A stretch of DNA of 64,000 nucleotides from Rhodococcus yunnanensis NBRC 103083 (GTDB taxonomy: Bacteria > Actinomycetota > Actinomycetes > Mycobacteriales > Mycobacteriaceae), in NCBI RefSeq assembly GCF_001895005.1, contig NZ_BCXH01000013.1:62001-126000 (forward strand), given 5' to 3'. Position numbers and translations under genes: made by a program. Under the pieces are notes generated by a model. It searched no databases, was not told the origin of the DNA, and was given only the letters and a program-made list of their open reading frames with translations. This document shows positions 16,987 to 25,274 of the stretch, one piece after another. The first letter of the stretch is position 1, and each line of letters begins with the position of its first letter.

Positions 16987-17454
16987 ATGAACCCCAGCGG
17001 CATTCTTCGGAGCACCGAGACCGGTGTCGACCTCGAGATCTCTCGTACGATCGGCGCGTCCCGAGAAGACGTCTGGTCCACCCTCACCGAGTCCGATCGC
17101 ACGGCCCTCTGGTTCGGTCCGTGGGAGCGATTGTCGGACAGCGAGATTCGCGTTCAGATGACCTTCGAAGAAGGTGCGCCGTGGATGGAGATGACCGTCG
17201 ACGCCTGCGAGTCGCCCAACCGACTTGCCGTGTCGTCGAACGGTGGCTGGCGGCTGGAAGTGGTCCTCACCGACGACACCACCCTCACGCTGATCCATCA
17301 CCTGGACAACACCGAGGGCGTCGGTGAAATCGGGCCGGGGTGGGAGTACTACCTCGACAATCTCCTCGCCTCCCGCGACGGAACTCCGAAACCGAGTTTC
17401 GACGACTATTTCCCGTCCCAGCAGGTGTACTACGCGTCCCTGTCGGCACGGTAG
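16987..17454 (+). CDS. SRPBCC (AHSA1-like) domain protein
   Basis: A 155-residue protein of the START/Bet v1 fold. LEISRTIGASREDVWSTLTESDRTALWFGPW at about residues 14-44 is typical of the Activator of Hsp90 ATPase homologue 1 branch, and the C-terminal helix (GPGWEYYLDNLLASRDG) closes the hydrophobic cavity. Bacterial members bind lipophilic ligands or have no known activity. The frame opens upstream, but CATAAT at 16975-16980 lies 6 nt before ATG 16987, suggesting a leaderless start. It is convergent with the MarR gene, overlapping by 25 bp. Confidence 0.8.
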   Translation: MNPSGILRSTETGVDLEISRTIGASREDVWSTLTESDRTALWFGPWERLSDSEIRVQMTFEEGAPWMEMTVDACESPNRLAVSSNGGWRLEVVLTDDTTLTLIHHLDNTEGVGEIGPGWEYYLDNLLASRDGTPKPSFDDYFPSQQVYYASLSAR

Positions 17455-17891
17455 CGTCTTGACGCCGCGTTGATTCTCCGAATTCCTTCGAGCACGCGGC
17501 GTATCTCGTCCTCACCGACGTCGTTGCCGACGGCGTCGGCCCACGCATGTTGGTCGTCGCGCAGTTTCTCGACGGTGAGGCGCCCTTCCTGCGTCGGCTG
17601 CAACAGCTTGGCGCGACGGTGTTTCGGGTTGTCGGTGTATTCGGCCCAGCCCTTCTCGACGAGGATGTCAGCGGTGCGCTGAACGCTTTGGCGTGCCAGA
17701 CCGAGGCCGACGCGGCGGGCAATCTCGGCGACCGCCAGTGGCTGGTCGAGCGTCGCACCGAGGACCTGCCACCCCGCGGGCGTGAGACCTGCAGGTTCGG
17801 CAATGTCCTTGGCAGCAGACAAGAATTCGCCGTTGAGCTCGAACGCAGGCAGGACGAGGGATGTCAGCGCGTCACCCGCGGGTGTTCGCAC
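17430..17891 (-). CDS. MarR-family transcriptional regulator
   Basis: A 153-residue winged-helix protein. LTPAGWQVLGATLDQPLAVAEIARRVGLGLARQSVQRTADILVEKGWAEY covers helix-turn-helix residues about 36-85, and DNPKHRRAKLLQPTQEG is the beta-wing. GTG 17891 overlaps the DJ-1 stop by one base (TAGTG), so it is co-translated with that gene. The mirror-image 16-bp operators upstream of DJ-1 are its probable sites, giving autoregulation. MarR-type repressors are usually released by phenolic ligands or by cysteine oxidation. No cysteine is present in this one, so a ligand is more likely. Confidence 0.87.
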   Translation of the reverse strand: MRTPAGDALTSLVLPAFELNGEFLSAAKDIAEPAGLTPAGWQVLGATLDQPLAVAEIARRVGLGLARQSVQRTADILVEKGWAEYTDNPKHRRAKLLQPTQEGRLTVEKLRDDQHAWADAVGNDVGEDEIRRVLEGIRRINAASRRYRADRDA

Positions 17892-18478
17892 TATTGCCCC
17901 TGAAGCTGATCGAAATACTTCCGCTCACCCGTCGAGTAGAGCCCGTACCAGGCGTCGACGACGGGTTGAGGGAAGACCTCCAGGGTCTCGAAGAGTGCCT
18001 TCGTGAATTCGAGCGGGGCCGTCCCCGGTGCGGTCACGAGGGTGCCGTCAGCGACCGCGCGCTCGTCTCGGTACAGAGCGCTGCCGGTATATTCGGTTGC
18101 CTGCGAGAGAAATTCGGGAGCATTGCTGGTGTGTGGGCGCGCATTCAGCACCCCGGCCCGGGCCAGCCCGAGCGTCGCCCCGCAGATGGCGCCTCGCTTC
18201 AACAGGTCGACGGCCGAGTCGAGAATCCGTGCGTGCCCGTCGCCCCATGTATCGCCCCCGGGGAGAATCAGCGCCGCGAGGTCGTCGAGACCGGTGAGGT
18301 CGCCGTCGGGAAGAAGCCGAATGCCGCCGAGCGTGGTGACCTCACCACCGCCGTCGGAGACGACCCTGAGCTGGTACCTGTCCGACCCCTGCGCTCGGGC
18401 CATCGCGATGCCCGCAACGAGGTATCCGTATTCCCAGTCGGCCATGGTGTCGGTTGCATAGAGAGCGATGGTCTTCAC
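17891..18478 (-). CDS. DJ-1/PfpI-family protein
   Basis: A 195-residue class-I glutamine amidotransferase-like protein. LAALILPGGDTWGD (about 67-80) and AICGATLGLARAGVL with the nucleophile-elbow Cys about 99 are the family hallmarks. DJ-1/PfpI members act as chaperone-like deglycases, isonitrile hydratases, hydrolases or redox sensors, and the branch cannot be decided here. Start GTG 18478 has CAGGAGG upstream. A TTGACA-17-TACAGT promoter with operator arms on both sides precedes it. It shares an operon with the MarR repressor, which suggests an inducible stress response. Confidence 0.83.
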   Translation of the reverse strand: MKTIALYATDTMADWEYGYLVAGIAMARAQGSDRYQLRVVSDGGGEVTTLGGIRLLPDGDLTGLDDLAALILPGGDTWGDGHARILDSAVDLLKRGAICGATLGLARAGVLNARPHTSNAPEFLSQATEYTGSALYRDERAVADGTLVTAPGTAPLEFTKALFETLEVFPQPVVDAWYGLYSTGERKYFDQLQGQ

Positions 18479-18492
18479 AGCTACCTCCTGAT

Positions 18493-18535
18493 TGACAGTG
18501 TGCTGTCACTGTATAAAGATGACAGCACACTGTCA
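18493..18535 (-). promoter_or_regulatory. Promoter of DJ-1/MarR operon with mirrored operators
   Basis: TGACAGTGTGCTGTCA at 18493-18508 is repeated as its exact reverse complement at 18520-18535, separated by 11 bp. Each arm is itself a near-palindrome (TGACAG...CTGTCA). On the minus strand the upstream arm contains TTGACA (-35), and TACAGT follows after 17 bp as the -10. The TGA stop of the CPBP gene lies inside the -35 hexamer. Confidence 0.7.
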
Positions 18536-19318
18536 AGATGCAGGCTTCTCGATCCTGCGTCGATTGAGGAGCAACACGATCGCCAGGATGGGATAGAGCG
18601 CGATGGCTGCGAACGATCCGACGTACCCGCTCTGGCCGACGACGATGGCCGCGGCAGTGAGCAGAGAGAAGTCGAACAGACCGTGAATGACCGAGTTCAA
18701 CGCATTGGAGCCCGACACACGCCGGATGAGATAGAAGAAGTATCCGGCGAGACTGACGGCCACCGCCTGCGGAACGGCCGAGACCCCATGACCGATCGCG
18801 TTGGTCAGATGCACGGCTCCGAAGATCAGACTGGACCACAGTGCAACTCGGCCTTCGGTCAGCCCATGCTGCCGAAGCACCGTCACTCCGACGCCGCGGA
18901 ACATCGCCTCCTCGCCCCACCCCACGAGCTGCGTTGCGAACAGCAGAAGAACGATGAACCAGATGCCCTTACTACCCAGTGCGCTGTAGTCGATCCCGAG
19001 GAGGATCGCCACCACGAACACGGCCGGAATCACCCAGAGCCACTTTCGGACCGGACGATCGTCGGTCATCACCGGCCGCCACCACCCGAGATACGTGATC
19101 ACCGCGAAGGTGAACAGCAGTGCCACACCGAGCGGAACGATCAGCGTGAACACCACCCCGCGCACGGACGTGATGGAGTCCTCGCCGGATGCACTGTTCA
19201 CCAGAAGTCCGCCGAGTTGAATGATCGCCAGATAGACGATGACGACAAAGGCGAACGCAACGTAGGTCAGAGTGCGAGTGCCAGGGCTGACACGGGTGGA
19301 TGCATGACTGTCGCTCAT
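18533..19318 (-). CDS. CPBP-family intramembrane metalloprotease
   Basis: A 261-residue polytopic membrane protein (ABI/CAAX-protease and bacteriocin-processing family). The catalytic EEAMFRG motif (LVGWGEEAMFRGVGVTVLR) is followed by the second motif SSLIFGAVHLTNA and the third NALNSVIHGLFD. About seven or eight hydrophobic segments are seen. Family members process CAAX-type or peptide substrates or confer immunity to peptides. An in-frame GTG lies 2 codons upstream of ATG 19318. A 16-bp palindrome GACCACAACTGTGGTC (19319-19334) abuts this ATG. Its stop lies within the promoter of the DJ-1 operon. Confidence 0.87.
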   Translation of the reverse strand: MSDSHASTRVSPGTRTLTYVAFAFVVIVYLAIIQLGGLLVNSASGEDSITSVRGVVFTLIVPLGVALLFTFAVITYLGWWRPVMTDDRPVRKWLWVIPAVFVVAILLGIDYSALGSKGIWFIVLLLFATQLVGWGEEAMFRGVGVTVLRQHGLTEGRVALWSSLIFGAVHLTNAIGHGVSAVPQAVAVSLAGYFFYLIRRVSGSNALNSVIHGLFDFSLLTAAAIVVGQSGYVGSFAAIALYPILAIVLLLNRRRIEKPAS

Positions 19319-19362
19319 GACCACAACTGTGGTCGCGTCGACCCGCGGTTGTCCACTACGGG

Positions 19363-19829
19363 TTACAGACCGACTTCTTCGAGCGCGTGCTCGTACCGGT
19401 CACGTTTGACCTCCTCGCCGCCCCCGTCCGTCGCCCAGATCTCCTCCAACCTCTGCTTCGTCTCGTCCGACAGAGCTGCCCACCGACTGGCGCACTCTTC
19501 ACCGTTGTCGGTCCAGTAGCCGATGACCTTGTACGCCGAGCCGGGAAGCGACAGATCCTGGCGAAGGTACCGGCGTACGCCGCGCTGCATCGCGGTTTCG
19601 CCTGCCACCCAAACGTATCCCGGACCCTCCGGCAACGGTCCCGACCTCAGCGCGTCGAGCAGACGTGAAGGCCCGACGCCGTTGCCGCACCCGTGCAGCC
19701 ACACGAACTCGACATCGGCCGCGGACTCGACGTCTTCAGGTCCTCGCCCCCGAACACGACTCGGATCATTCCCGCTGTGAGATAACGCCTTTCGACGACG
19801 GTACCGATGCGGATCGCGTCAGTGCTCAT
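19363..19829 (-). pseudogene. Siderophore-interacting protein (SIP), internally deleted and frameshifted
   Basis: ATG 19829 begins MSTDAIRIGTVVERRYLTAG..VVFGGEDL, the normal N-terminus of the flavin-dependent ferric-siderophore reductase family, for about 34 residues. The C-terminal part (VEFVWLHGCGNG, LLDALRSG, GYVWVAGETAMQRGVRRYLR, KVIGYWTDNGEE) follows in a different frame from about 19740 downward. The FAD-binding middle and the start of the NADPH domain, well over 100 residues of a normal protein of about 250-280, are missing at the junction. The gene would follow the binding-protein gene at 2 nt, so it was once the reductase of this iron locus. A remote alternative is a sequencing or assembly deletion. 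Confidence 0.8.
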
Positions 19830-19831
19830 GC

Positions 19832-20785
19832 TCACACCATCTTCGAGTAGAGGGCGTCCCATCCCTTGATCATGTAGGACACCGTGTAGATCGAACCGTA
19901 GTACGTCGAGCCGCCCAGGGTCGTGACATTGCCGGCTTGCACAGCCGGAAGACGTTGCCACAGTGTGCTCTCCGACAATGCCCTGTACTCGGCGCTGTCC
20001 GGCTCGTCGGTCACCATGAACCCGTCGACGCCTGCGAGTCGGTCGACGTTCTCGATCGCGATGCCGCCTTCACCGTCGAGACCGCCCATGCTCAGCGTCG
20101 TACCGCCGAGGTCCGTCAACGTCATGTCCGAGGGCTTGTCGCCCTTCTGCGAAGTGCGGATGCTGGTGACGTACAGCATGTTCGTGTCCGGCAGGAACGA
20201 CACGCTCGCAACGGTTCTCGACGCGATCATGGCCTCGTGACGGGTTCTGATGTCGTCGACGAGGGAATCGTAGTCGAGGATCAGCTTGTCCAGGGTCGGC
20301 GTGCGCCCGAGCCAGCCCGCCAGATTGTCGAGATTGGTGCGCCACGTCTCGTCGAACTCGGTGGTGAGCACCGGTGCGATGGTCGCGAGATCGTTCACCG
20401 GCCACCACTCGCTGTCACTGTTGAGGCAGATGATCAGGTCCGGTTCCAGAGCGAGAATCTGCTCTCGGTTCGGGATCTCGGACAGGTACTCGGCGTCGGC
20501 ACCGACCGGAACCCACGGCGTCGCCTCGGCGTACGTGTAGCCGATCACGGGAAGTTCGAGCGCCACAGCGGGTTCCAGATCGAGGCGTGAATCGATCGCG
20601 ACCACTCGCTTGGGTTCGATCGGAATGTCGTAGGTACCGAGCGGGGTCGTCACGGTCTTGGTTTCGGCGGTCGCGGAACCGCGGTCGTCGCTACTGCAGC
20701 TCGCCAGGAACGCGGCGATCCCGGCGGCGCCGAGCCCCATCCCGAAGCGCCGGCGGGAGATGTCCAGGTCGATCGTGGTGTTCAT
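19832..20785 (-). CDS. Fe-siderophore ABC substrate-binding lipoprotein (Tat-exported)
   Basis: A 317-residue periplasmic-binding-protein type II (FecB/FepB-like). The N-terminus carries a twin-arginine motif (SRRRFGMGLGAAG, about 10-22) and a lipobox-like FLASC, so it is predicted to be exported folded by Tat and lipidated. PKRVVAIDSRLDLEPAVALELPVIGYT and PNREQILALEPDLIICLNS are the conserved first-lobe segments. It should bind a ferric siderophore for the ABC pair encoded divergently at 21955. The frame is open upstream, but the ATG at 20785 starts the signal peptide. It is followed by the decayed SIP gene and preceded by a second binding-protein gene. Confidence 0.86.
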   Translation of the reverse strand: MNTTIDLDISRRRFGMGLGAAGIAAFLASCSSDDRGSATAETKTVTTPLGTYDIPIEPKRVVAIDSRLDLEPAVALELPVIGYTYAEATPWVPVGADAEYLSEIPNREQILALEPDLIICLNSDSEWWPVNDLATIAPVLTTEFDETWRTNLDNLAGWLGRTPTLDKLILDYDSLVDDIRTRHEAMIASRTVASVSFLPDTNMLYVTSIRTSQKGDKPSDMTLTDLGGTTLSMGGLDGEGGIAIENVDRLAGVDGFMVTDEPDSAEYRALSESTLWQRLPAVQAGNVTTLGGSTYYGSIYTVSYMIKGWDALYSKMV

Positions 20786-20796
20786 CGAGAAACTTT

Positions 20797-21765
20797 CTAG
20801 GAGAGAAGAGCTGCCGCGGTGCGGATTTCGTTCAGATGGTTTCTGGCCGTGACGACGAACCCCTGGTTGAATCGGCCGTCGACCACATGGACGTGACCCG
20901 CACGCACGAATGGCAGCAGGTCCCATGTCGGGCCGAGATCGGGTACCTTCCCGGAGCCGTCGTTGACCTGCAGGATCATCAGGTCGATATCGGCGAGTCG
21001 CTCGAAGTTCTCGGGAGCGAGTTCGAGACCGCCGTCGACCGTAGGGTCGAAGTTGGGCACGACGAAGCCGACGTCCATCGCGGTACTGACCTGAATACCG
21101 TTGTGCTGCAATCCGAGGAAGCCGTCGCCTGCCGCAGCGATCGCCAGTCGCTTACCGCTCAACACACCGGAGAGCTCACTGCGAATGGACGTGACGTCGG
21201 CGTTGTACTCGGCGAAGAGCTCGGGACCGACCCCTGGGCGTCCGAGGGTGGCGAGCTGAGCGGTGAGATCCTCGCGCCAGCCGATGAAGTTGTCCGAGAT
21301 CGGGGCAATCGGCGCGATCTGCCGCAGGCGATCGTTGCCGTACCAGTCCACCTCGTATCCGTAACTCGGCACCAGAATCAGATCGGGTTCGAGCTTCAGG
21401 AGCTGCTCGTAGTCGACCTCGGTGCCATCCCCGAGACCCAGACGCGGAAGTTCCTCGCGCACGAGCGAACCGAACTGCACCCCGACGGGCTCGGTGGGCA
21501 GGAACGATGCGCCACTGGCCACCATCGGATACCCGGCGAGCAGGCCGAACTCCAGATCTGCGCGGCCCTGGATGGAGACGACACGCTGCGGATCTCGCGG
21601 GATGTCGACGGAGTCCTGGCTGTATCCGAACGCGAATCGGTCGTCGATGTCAGGCGCCGAGGACGCCTCATCGGTGGAACAGGCGGCCAAGGCTGCGCCG
21701 AGACCGGCTGCGGCCAAACCGAATCCGAAGCGTCGACGACTGACATCCGATGCAATGATGGACAT
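20797..21765 (-). CDS. Fe-siderophore ABC substrate-binding lipoprotein (second copy)
   Basis: A 322-residue binding protein with the same layout: Tat motif SRRRFGFGLAAAG (about 9-21), lipobox AALAAC, then DPQRVVSIQGRADLEFGLLAGYPMVA and LLKLEPDLILVPSYG. It is clearly a diverged paralogue of the protein encoded 11 bp downstream, sharing signal and first-lobe patterns. Having two binding proteins suggests two siderophore ligands feeding one transporter. A DtxR/IdeR-like iron box at 21801-21819 lies upstream of the ATG at 21765, so this operon should be induced by iron limitation. Confidence 0.86.
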   Translation of the reverse strand: MSIIASDVSRRRFGFGLAAAGLGAALAACSTDEASSAPDIDDRFAFGYSQDSVDIPRDPQRVVSIQGRADLEFGLLAGYPMVASGASFLPTEPVGVQFGSLVREELPRLGLGDGTEVDYEQLLKLEPDLILVPSYGYEVDWYGNDRLRQIAPIAPISDNFIGWREDLTAQLATLGRPGVGPELFAEYNADVTSIRSELSGVLSGKRLAIAAAGDGFLGLQHNGIQVSTAMDVGFVVPNFDPTVDGGLELAPENFERLADIDLMILQVNDGSGKVPDLGPTWDLLPFVRAGHVHVVDGRFNQGFVVTARNHLNEIRTAAALLS

Positions 21766-21800
21766 GGGTATTCGTTTCTCCGATCTCTGCCAGCCTCTAC

Positions 21801-21819
21801 GTAGGCAAGGCTCACCTGA
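21801..21819. promoter_or_regulatory. IdeR/DtxR-type iron box upstream of siderophore-binding proteins
   Basis: GTAGGCAAGGCTCACCTGA matches the actinobacterial iron-box consensus TTAGGTTAGGCTAACCTAA at 14 of 19 positions by my count, including the central AGGCT and the ACCT half. It lies between the minus-strand binding-protein operon and the plus-strand ABC genes and could serve both. Confidence 0.65.
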
Positions 21820-21954
21820 GATTATCGGACGGCTGCGGGCGCGGGTTCACCGAAACGGCCAACAGATCGATCGATTCGGCCATGGCGCGAACGGCACACG
21901 AGTTGGCCGAAGTCGCACTCCCGCAACGACTACTCCGGACCGTACGGTCTCGTG

Positions 21955-23514
21955 GTGGACCACAGCACACCAACGACCCGTTCCGTCGTCGAGTACGCCA
22001 TAGCTGCCGACGGCCGCGGCCGACGCCTCTCCTTCGCCGCGGCCGGCTTCACCGGCCACCAGATCGGTGAGGCGCTGGTACCCGTCGTGATCGGGGCCGT
22101 CATCGACAGAGCCGTCGCGACGGGTGACTCCGCGGCACTGGGGCGTTGGATCCTGATCCTCGGTCTCGTCTTCACCGGCCTCCTGCTCAGCTGGCGCGTC
22201 GGCGCGCGGCTGTGCGAATCGGTCGTCGAGTACGGCGCGCATGCGCTGCGGATGTCCGTGGTCCGGCTCGCCCTGGATCCCCGCGGTCTCGCGACCCGCC
22301 GGATGCCAGGTGAGTTGTACTCGATCGCGACCGCCGATGCGGGCGGGGTATCGAACTTCGCTCGTACGCTGTCCACCAAACTCGCTGCCGTGTTCGGGGT
22401 GTTGACCGCCGCGACCGCGTTGTTCGTCATCTCGATCCCACTCGGTCTGCTGGTGGTGCTGGGGACGCCACCGGTGTTGGCGATCATGTTGCGGCTCGGA
22501 CGGCCGCTGGAGCGAAGACGTGAGGCCGATCAACACCAGGCGGCTCTCGCCGGCGCACTGGCCACGGATCTGCTGTCCGGTCTACGAGTACTGGGCGGGA
22601 TCGGAGCCCAATCGAACGCACGGACCCGATATACGACGGCCAGTCGATCGTCGCTGGACGCGACGATGCGAGCCGAGCGATATCAGGTGCTGTACTCGGC
22701 CCTGAACGTGCTGATGACCCGAGGATTCCTTGCCGTCATCGCCGGCGTGGGAGCCACCCTCGCGGTGTCGGGGTCGATCACCGTCGGCGAACTGATTGCG
22801 GTCGTCGGGCTCGCGCAGTTTCTGAGCGGACCGTTGATCGACATCGTGTACTTCGGTGAGGGCCTCGCCTGGGCGCGTGCGTCCGGCGGCCGGATCGCAG
22901 CGTTTCTCGGCTCGCCTCTCGCCGTCGACGATCCGACCGGCGAGATCCGCGCAGCGGACGTACTCGAGATTCGGGGCGAGACCGTCCACCCCGGCGAGAT
23001 ACTCGGAGTGCACGCGGGCCCGGCCGACAGCCTCGAGCTGATGAACCTTCTGGCGCGAAGAACCGCGTCGAACGGGTCGGTTCTCGTGAACGGCAGAGAT
23101 ATCGACACCATCGCGCTCGACAGTCTGCGACGGGTCATGCTCGTCGTGCCCCACGACAGTGTGTTGTTCCTCGGCTCGATTCGGGACAACGTGCCAGGGC
23201 CGCGCATCGAACGTGCGTTGGTCGCGAGTGCGGCGGACGAGGTCGTCGCGACGCTGCCCCACGGCCTCGACACCCGCGTGACCCAGGACGGGCTGTCGCT
23301 CTCCGGCGGCCAACGACAACGAATAGCGTTGGCGCGGGCACTCGCCGCCGACCCCGACGTCCTCGTCCTGCACGATCCGACGACAGCAGTCGACTCCGTC
23401 ACCGAAGCGGCCATCGCGTCGGGTATCGCCGATGTTCGATTCGGCCGCATCACCGTTCTGATCACATCGAACCCGACGTTGCTCGCCACGTGCACGAAGG
23501 TAGTGACCCTGTGA
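21955..23514 (+). CDS. ABC exporter-type protein with degenerate Walker A (heterodimer subunit 1)
   Basis: A 519-residue type IV ABC protein: six membrane helices (about 20-300), then a nucleotide-binding domain. The P-loop is absent: where GxxGxGKS should stand the sequence reads GVHAGPADSLELMNLL. The Walker B equivalent is VLVLHDPTTAVD, lacking both the canonical Asp and the catalytic Glu. The signature LSGGQRQRIALARAL is perfect. It should pair with the following gene, whose Walker A is intact and signature is lost. The locus (siderophore-binding proteins, iron box, SIP remnant) suggests an IrtAB-like siderophore importer of exporter fold. TACGGT (21943-21948) lies 6 nt before GTG 21955, preferred over GTG 21952. 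Confidence 0.83.
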   Translation: MDHSTPTTRSVVEYAIAADGRGRRLSFAAAGFTGHQIGEALVPVVIGAVIDRAVATGDSAALGRWILILGLVFTGLLLSWRVGARLCESVVEYGAHALRMSVVRLALDPRGLATRRMPGELYSIATADAGGVSNFARTLSTKLAAVFGVLTAATALFVISIPLGLLVVLGTPPVLAIMLRLGRPLERRREADQHQAALAGALATDLLSGLRVLGGIGAQSNARTRYTTASRSSLDATMRAERYQVLYSALNVLMTRGFLAVIAGVGATLAVSGSITVGELIAVVGLAQFLSGPLIDIVYFGEGLAWARASGGRIAAFLGSPLAVDDPTGEIRAADVLEIRGETVHPGEILGVHAGPADSLELMNLLARRTASNGSVLVNGRDIDTIALDSLRRVMLVVPHDSVLFLGSIRDNVPGPRIERALVASAADEVVATLPHGLDTRVTQDGLSLSGGQRQRIALARALAADPDVLVLHDPTTAVDSVTEAAIASGIADVRFGRITVLITSNPTLLATCTKVVTL

Positions 23515-25274
23515 CAAGTGCCGAACTACTTCCCACCGCCAGCTGGCCGGAAACACGAAGAGCTGCAGCAGGATTGATTTCGACGAGACGGTGGGCCACT
23601 CTTGGCGCCGTTCTCGCTCTCGTGGCGTCGACGACGGTGGGCCTGGCAACCCCGGCAGTGCTCGGGGCGATGGTGAACGTCGTCACCGACGGCGGCGGTG
23701 ACGCCCAGCGCCGCGTCACGATTCTGGCGCTGGTACTGGTCGGCGTCGCCGTCGGCCAGTCGGTTCTCGGGGCGGTGAGCAACTTCTTCGTCGCCCAGGT
23801 CGGTGAATCCACCGTGGCCGATCTGCGCGAACGCGTGATGCATCGCGCTCTCGACCTACCCCAGTCCATGCTGGAACGCTCCGGCCGCGGCGATATCGTC
23901 TCGCGGATCACGAGCGACGTCAGACTCGTGACTCGCGCTGTCGGCGAGGCGATTCCGGTCTTCGCGAGTGCCGCGTTGACGATAGCGCTGACCATTGTCG
24001 GTCTCGGCGCGTTGGATTGGCGGTTCGCGGTGGCCGCGCTGATCGCAGCTCCCATCCAGATTCGCGGGCTGCAGTGGTACTTGAAGAGGTCCGAACCGAT
24101 CTACCGTCAGGAACGCGAAGCCGAAGGAGAACGTGCTCAGCAGACGATCGACTCGATCGGCAACAGCGACACCGTCTTCGCGTTCCGGCTCAGCGCAGCA
24201 CATCTCGGCCACATCGAGGAGAGATCCCTCGCCGCGGCCCGGTTGAGCCTGCTCGCGACCCGGTTACGGACACGCTTCTTCGGCAGACTGAATCTCGCCG
24301 AGTTCGTCGGGTTGTCGGCGGTCCTCGTCGTCGCCTTCGTTCTCGTCAGGCGCGGGGAAGTATCGCTCGGCGCAGCGACGGCGGCAGCACTGTACTTCTA
24401 TCGCCTCTTCGATCCCATCGGCGCGGTTCTCGGTGTCTTCGACCAACTGCAGGAAGGCGGGATCGGTCTGGCGCGCCTGGTCGGGGTGACCCAGATTCCC
24501 CGACCTGCCCCGACCGCGGATCCCATGACACCGTCGGACAGTTCGATCACATTCGACGATGTCTCGTTCGGTTACGACGACACCCGTGCAGTCGAGAAGG
24601 TCACCTTGTCCATTCCTGCCGGTTCGCACGTGGCGATCGTCGGCTCCAGTGGTGCCGGAAAATCGACGCTCGCGAGGCTGGTGGCAGGCGTGCACGACCC
24701 GCAGGCCGGGACCATACGCATCGGCGGCGTTGCGCGAGAAAACATTTCACCCTCGAACCTGTCCATCGCGTTGGTCACCCAGGAAGTGCACGTGTTCGCC
24801 GGTACGGTCCGCCAGGACCTCCGGCTCGTCGATCCCGATGCCGACGACAGTCGAGTGCTCGACGCGCTTGCCACGGCGGGCGCGCTCGATTGGGTCGAGG
24901 CACTGCCGCACGGGCTCGACACCGTCGTCGGCTCCGGTGGGCATGCACTGACGTCGGCCGCGGCGCAGCAGTTGGCATTGGCGCGAGTGGCTCTTCTCGA
25001 CCCGGACATACTGCTGCTCGACGAGGCCACCGCCGAAGCCGGAAGCGCAGGTGCACAGGACTTGGACGACGCGGCCACGCGGCTCGCGACCGGCAGGACC
25101 ACCGTCACCATCGCTCATCGCCTGTCGCAGGCCGAGCGCGCCGAGCTGATCGTCGTCATGGAAGCCGGCCGTCTCGTCGAGCAGGGTTCGCACACAGACC
25201 TTCTCGCCATGGGCGGCACGTATGCCGCGCTGTGGGAGGCGTGGTCGGTGGGACGCGTCAGGCAGAGTCGGTGA
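23511..25274 (+). CDS. ABC exporter-type protein with degenerate signature (heterodimer subunit 2)
   Basis: A 587-residue six-helix plus NBD protein. Walker A GSSGAGKST and Walker B ILLLDEAT with catalytic Glu are intact, as is the switch histidine (TIAHRLSQ). The signature normally reading LSGGQ is replaced by LTSAAAQQLALAR, so it cannot complete a partner site. Together with subunit 1 exactly one canonical ATP site can form (Walker A/B of this chain plus LSGGQ of the other). GTG 23511 overlaps the upstream stop (GTGA), so the chains are co-translated. By context it probably carries siderophores. A multidrug or peptide exporter is the alternative. Confidence 0.85.
   Translation: MTSAELLPTASWPETRRAAAGLISTRRWATLGAVLALVASTTVGLATPAVLGAMVNVVTDGGGDAQRRVTILALVLVGVAVGQSVLGAVSNFFVAQVGESTVADLRERVMHRALDLPQSMLERSGRGDIVSRITSDVRLVTRAVGEAIPVFASAALTIALTIVGLGALDWRFAVAALIAAPIQIRGLQWYLKRSEPIYRQEREAEGERAQQTIDSIGNSDTVFAFRLSAAHLGHIEERSLAAARLSLLATRLRTRFFGRLNLAEFVGLSAVLVVAFVLVRRGEVSLGAATAAALYFYRLFDPIGAVLGVFDQLQEGGIGLARLVGVTQIPRPAPTADPMTPSDSSITFDDVSFGYDDTRAVEKVTLSIPAGSHVAIVGSSGAGKSTLARLVAGVHDPQAGTIRIGGVARENISPSNLSIALVTQEVHVFAGTVRQDLRLVDPDADDSRVLDALATAGALDWVEALPHGLDTVVGSGGHALTSAAAQQLALARVALLDPDILLLDEATAEAGSAGAQDLDDAATRLATGRTTVTIAHRLSQAERAELIVVMEAGRLVEQGSHTDLLAMGGTYAALWEAWSVGRVRQSR

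Noticed and set aside
19319-19334. Palindrome GACCACAACTGTGGTC as a terminator of the SIP pseudogene
   Set aside because: No T-run, and it abuts the CPBP ATG. It may be an operator, but there is no regulator to assign, so I did not list it separately.
17861-19519. 552-codon plus-strand frame across the DJ-1, CPBP and SIP-remnant region
   Set aside because: Antisense to three recognised minus-strand genes with operators and ribosome-binding sites.
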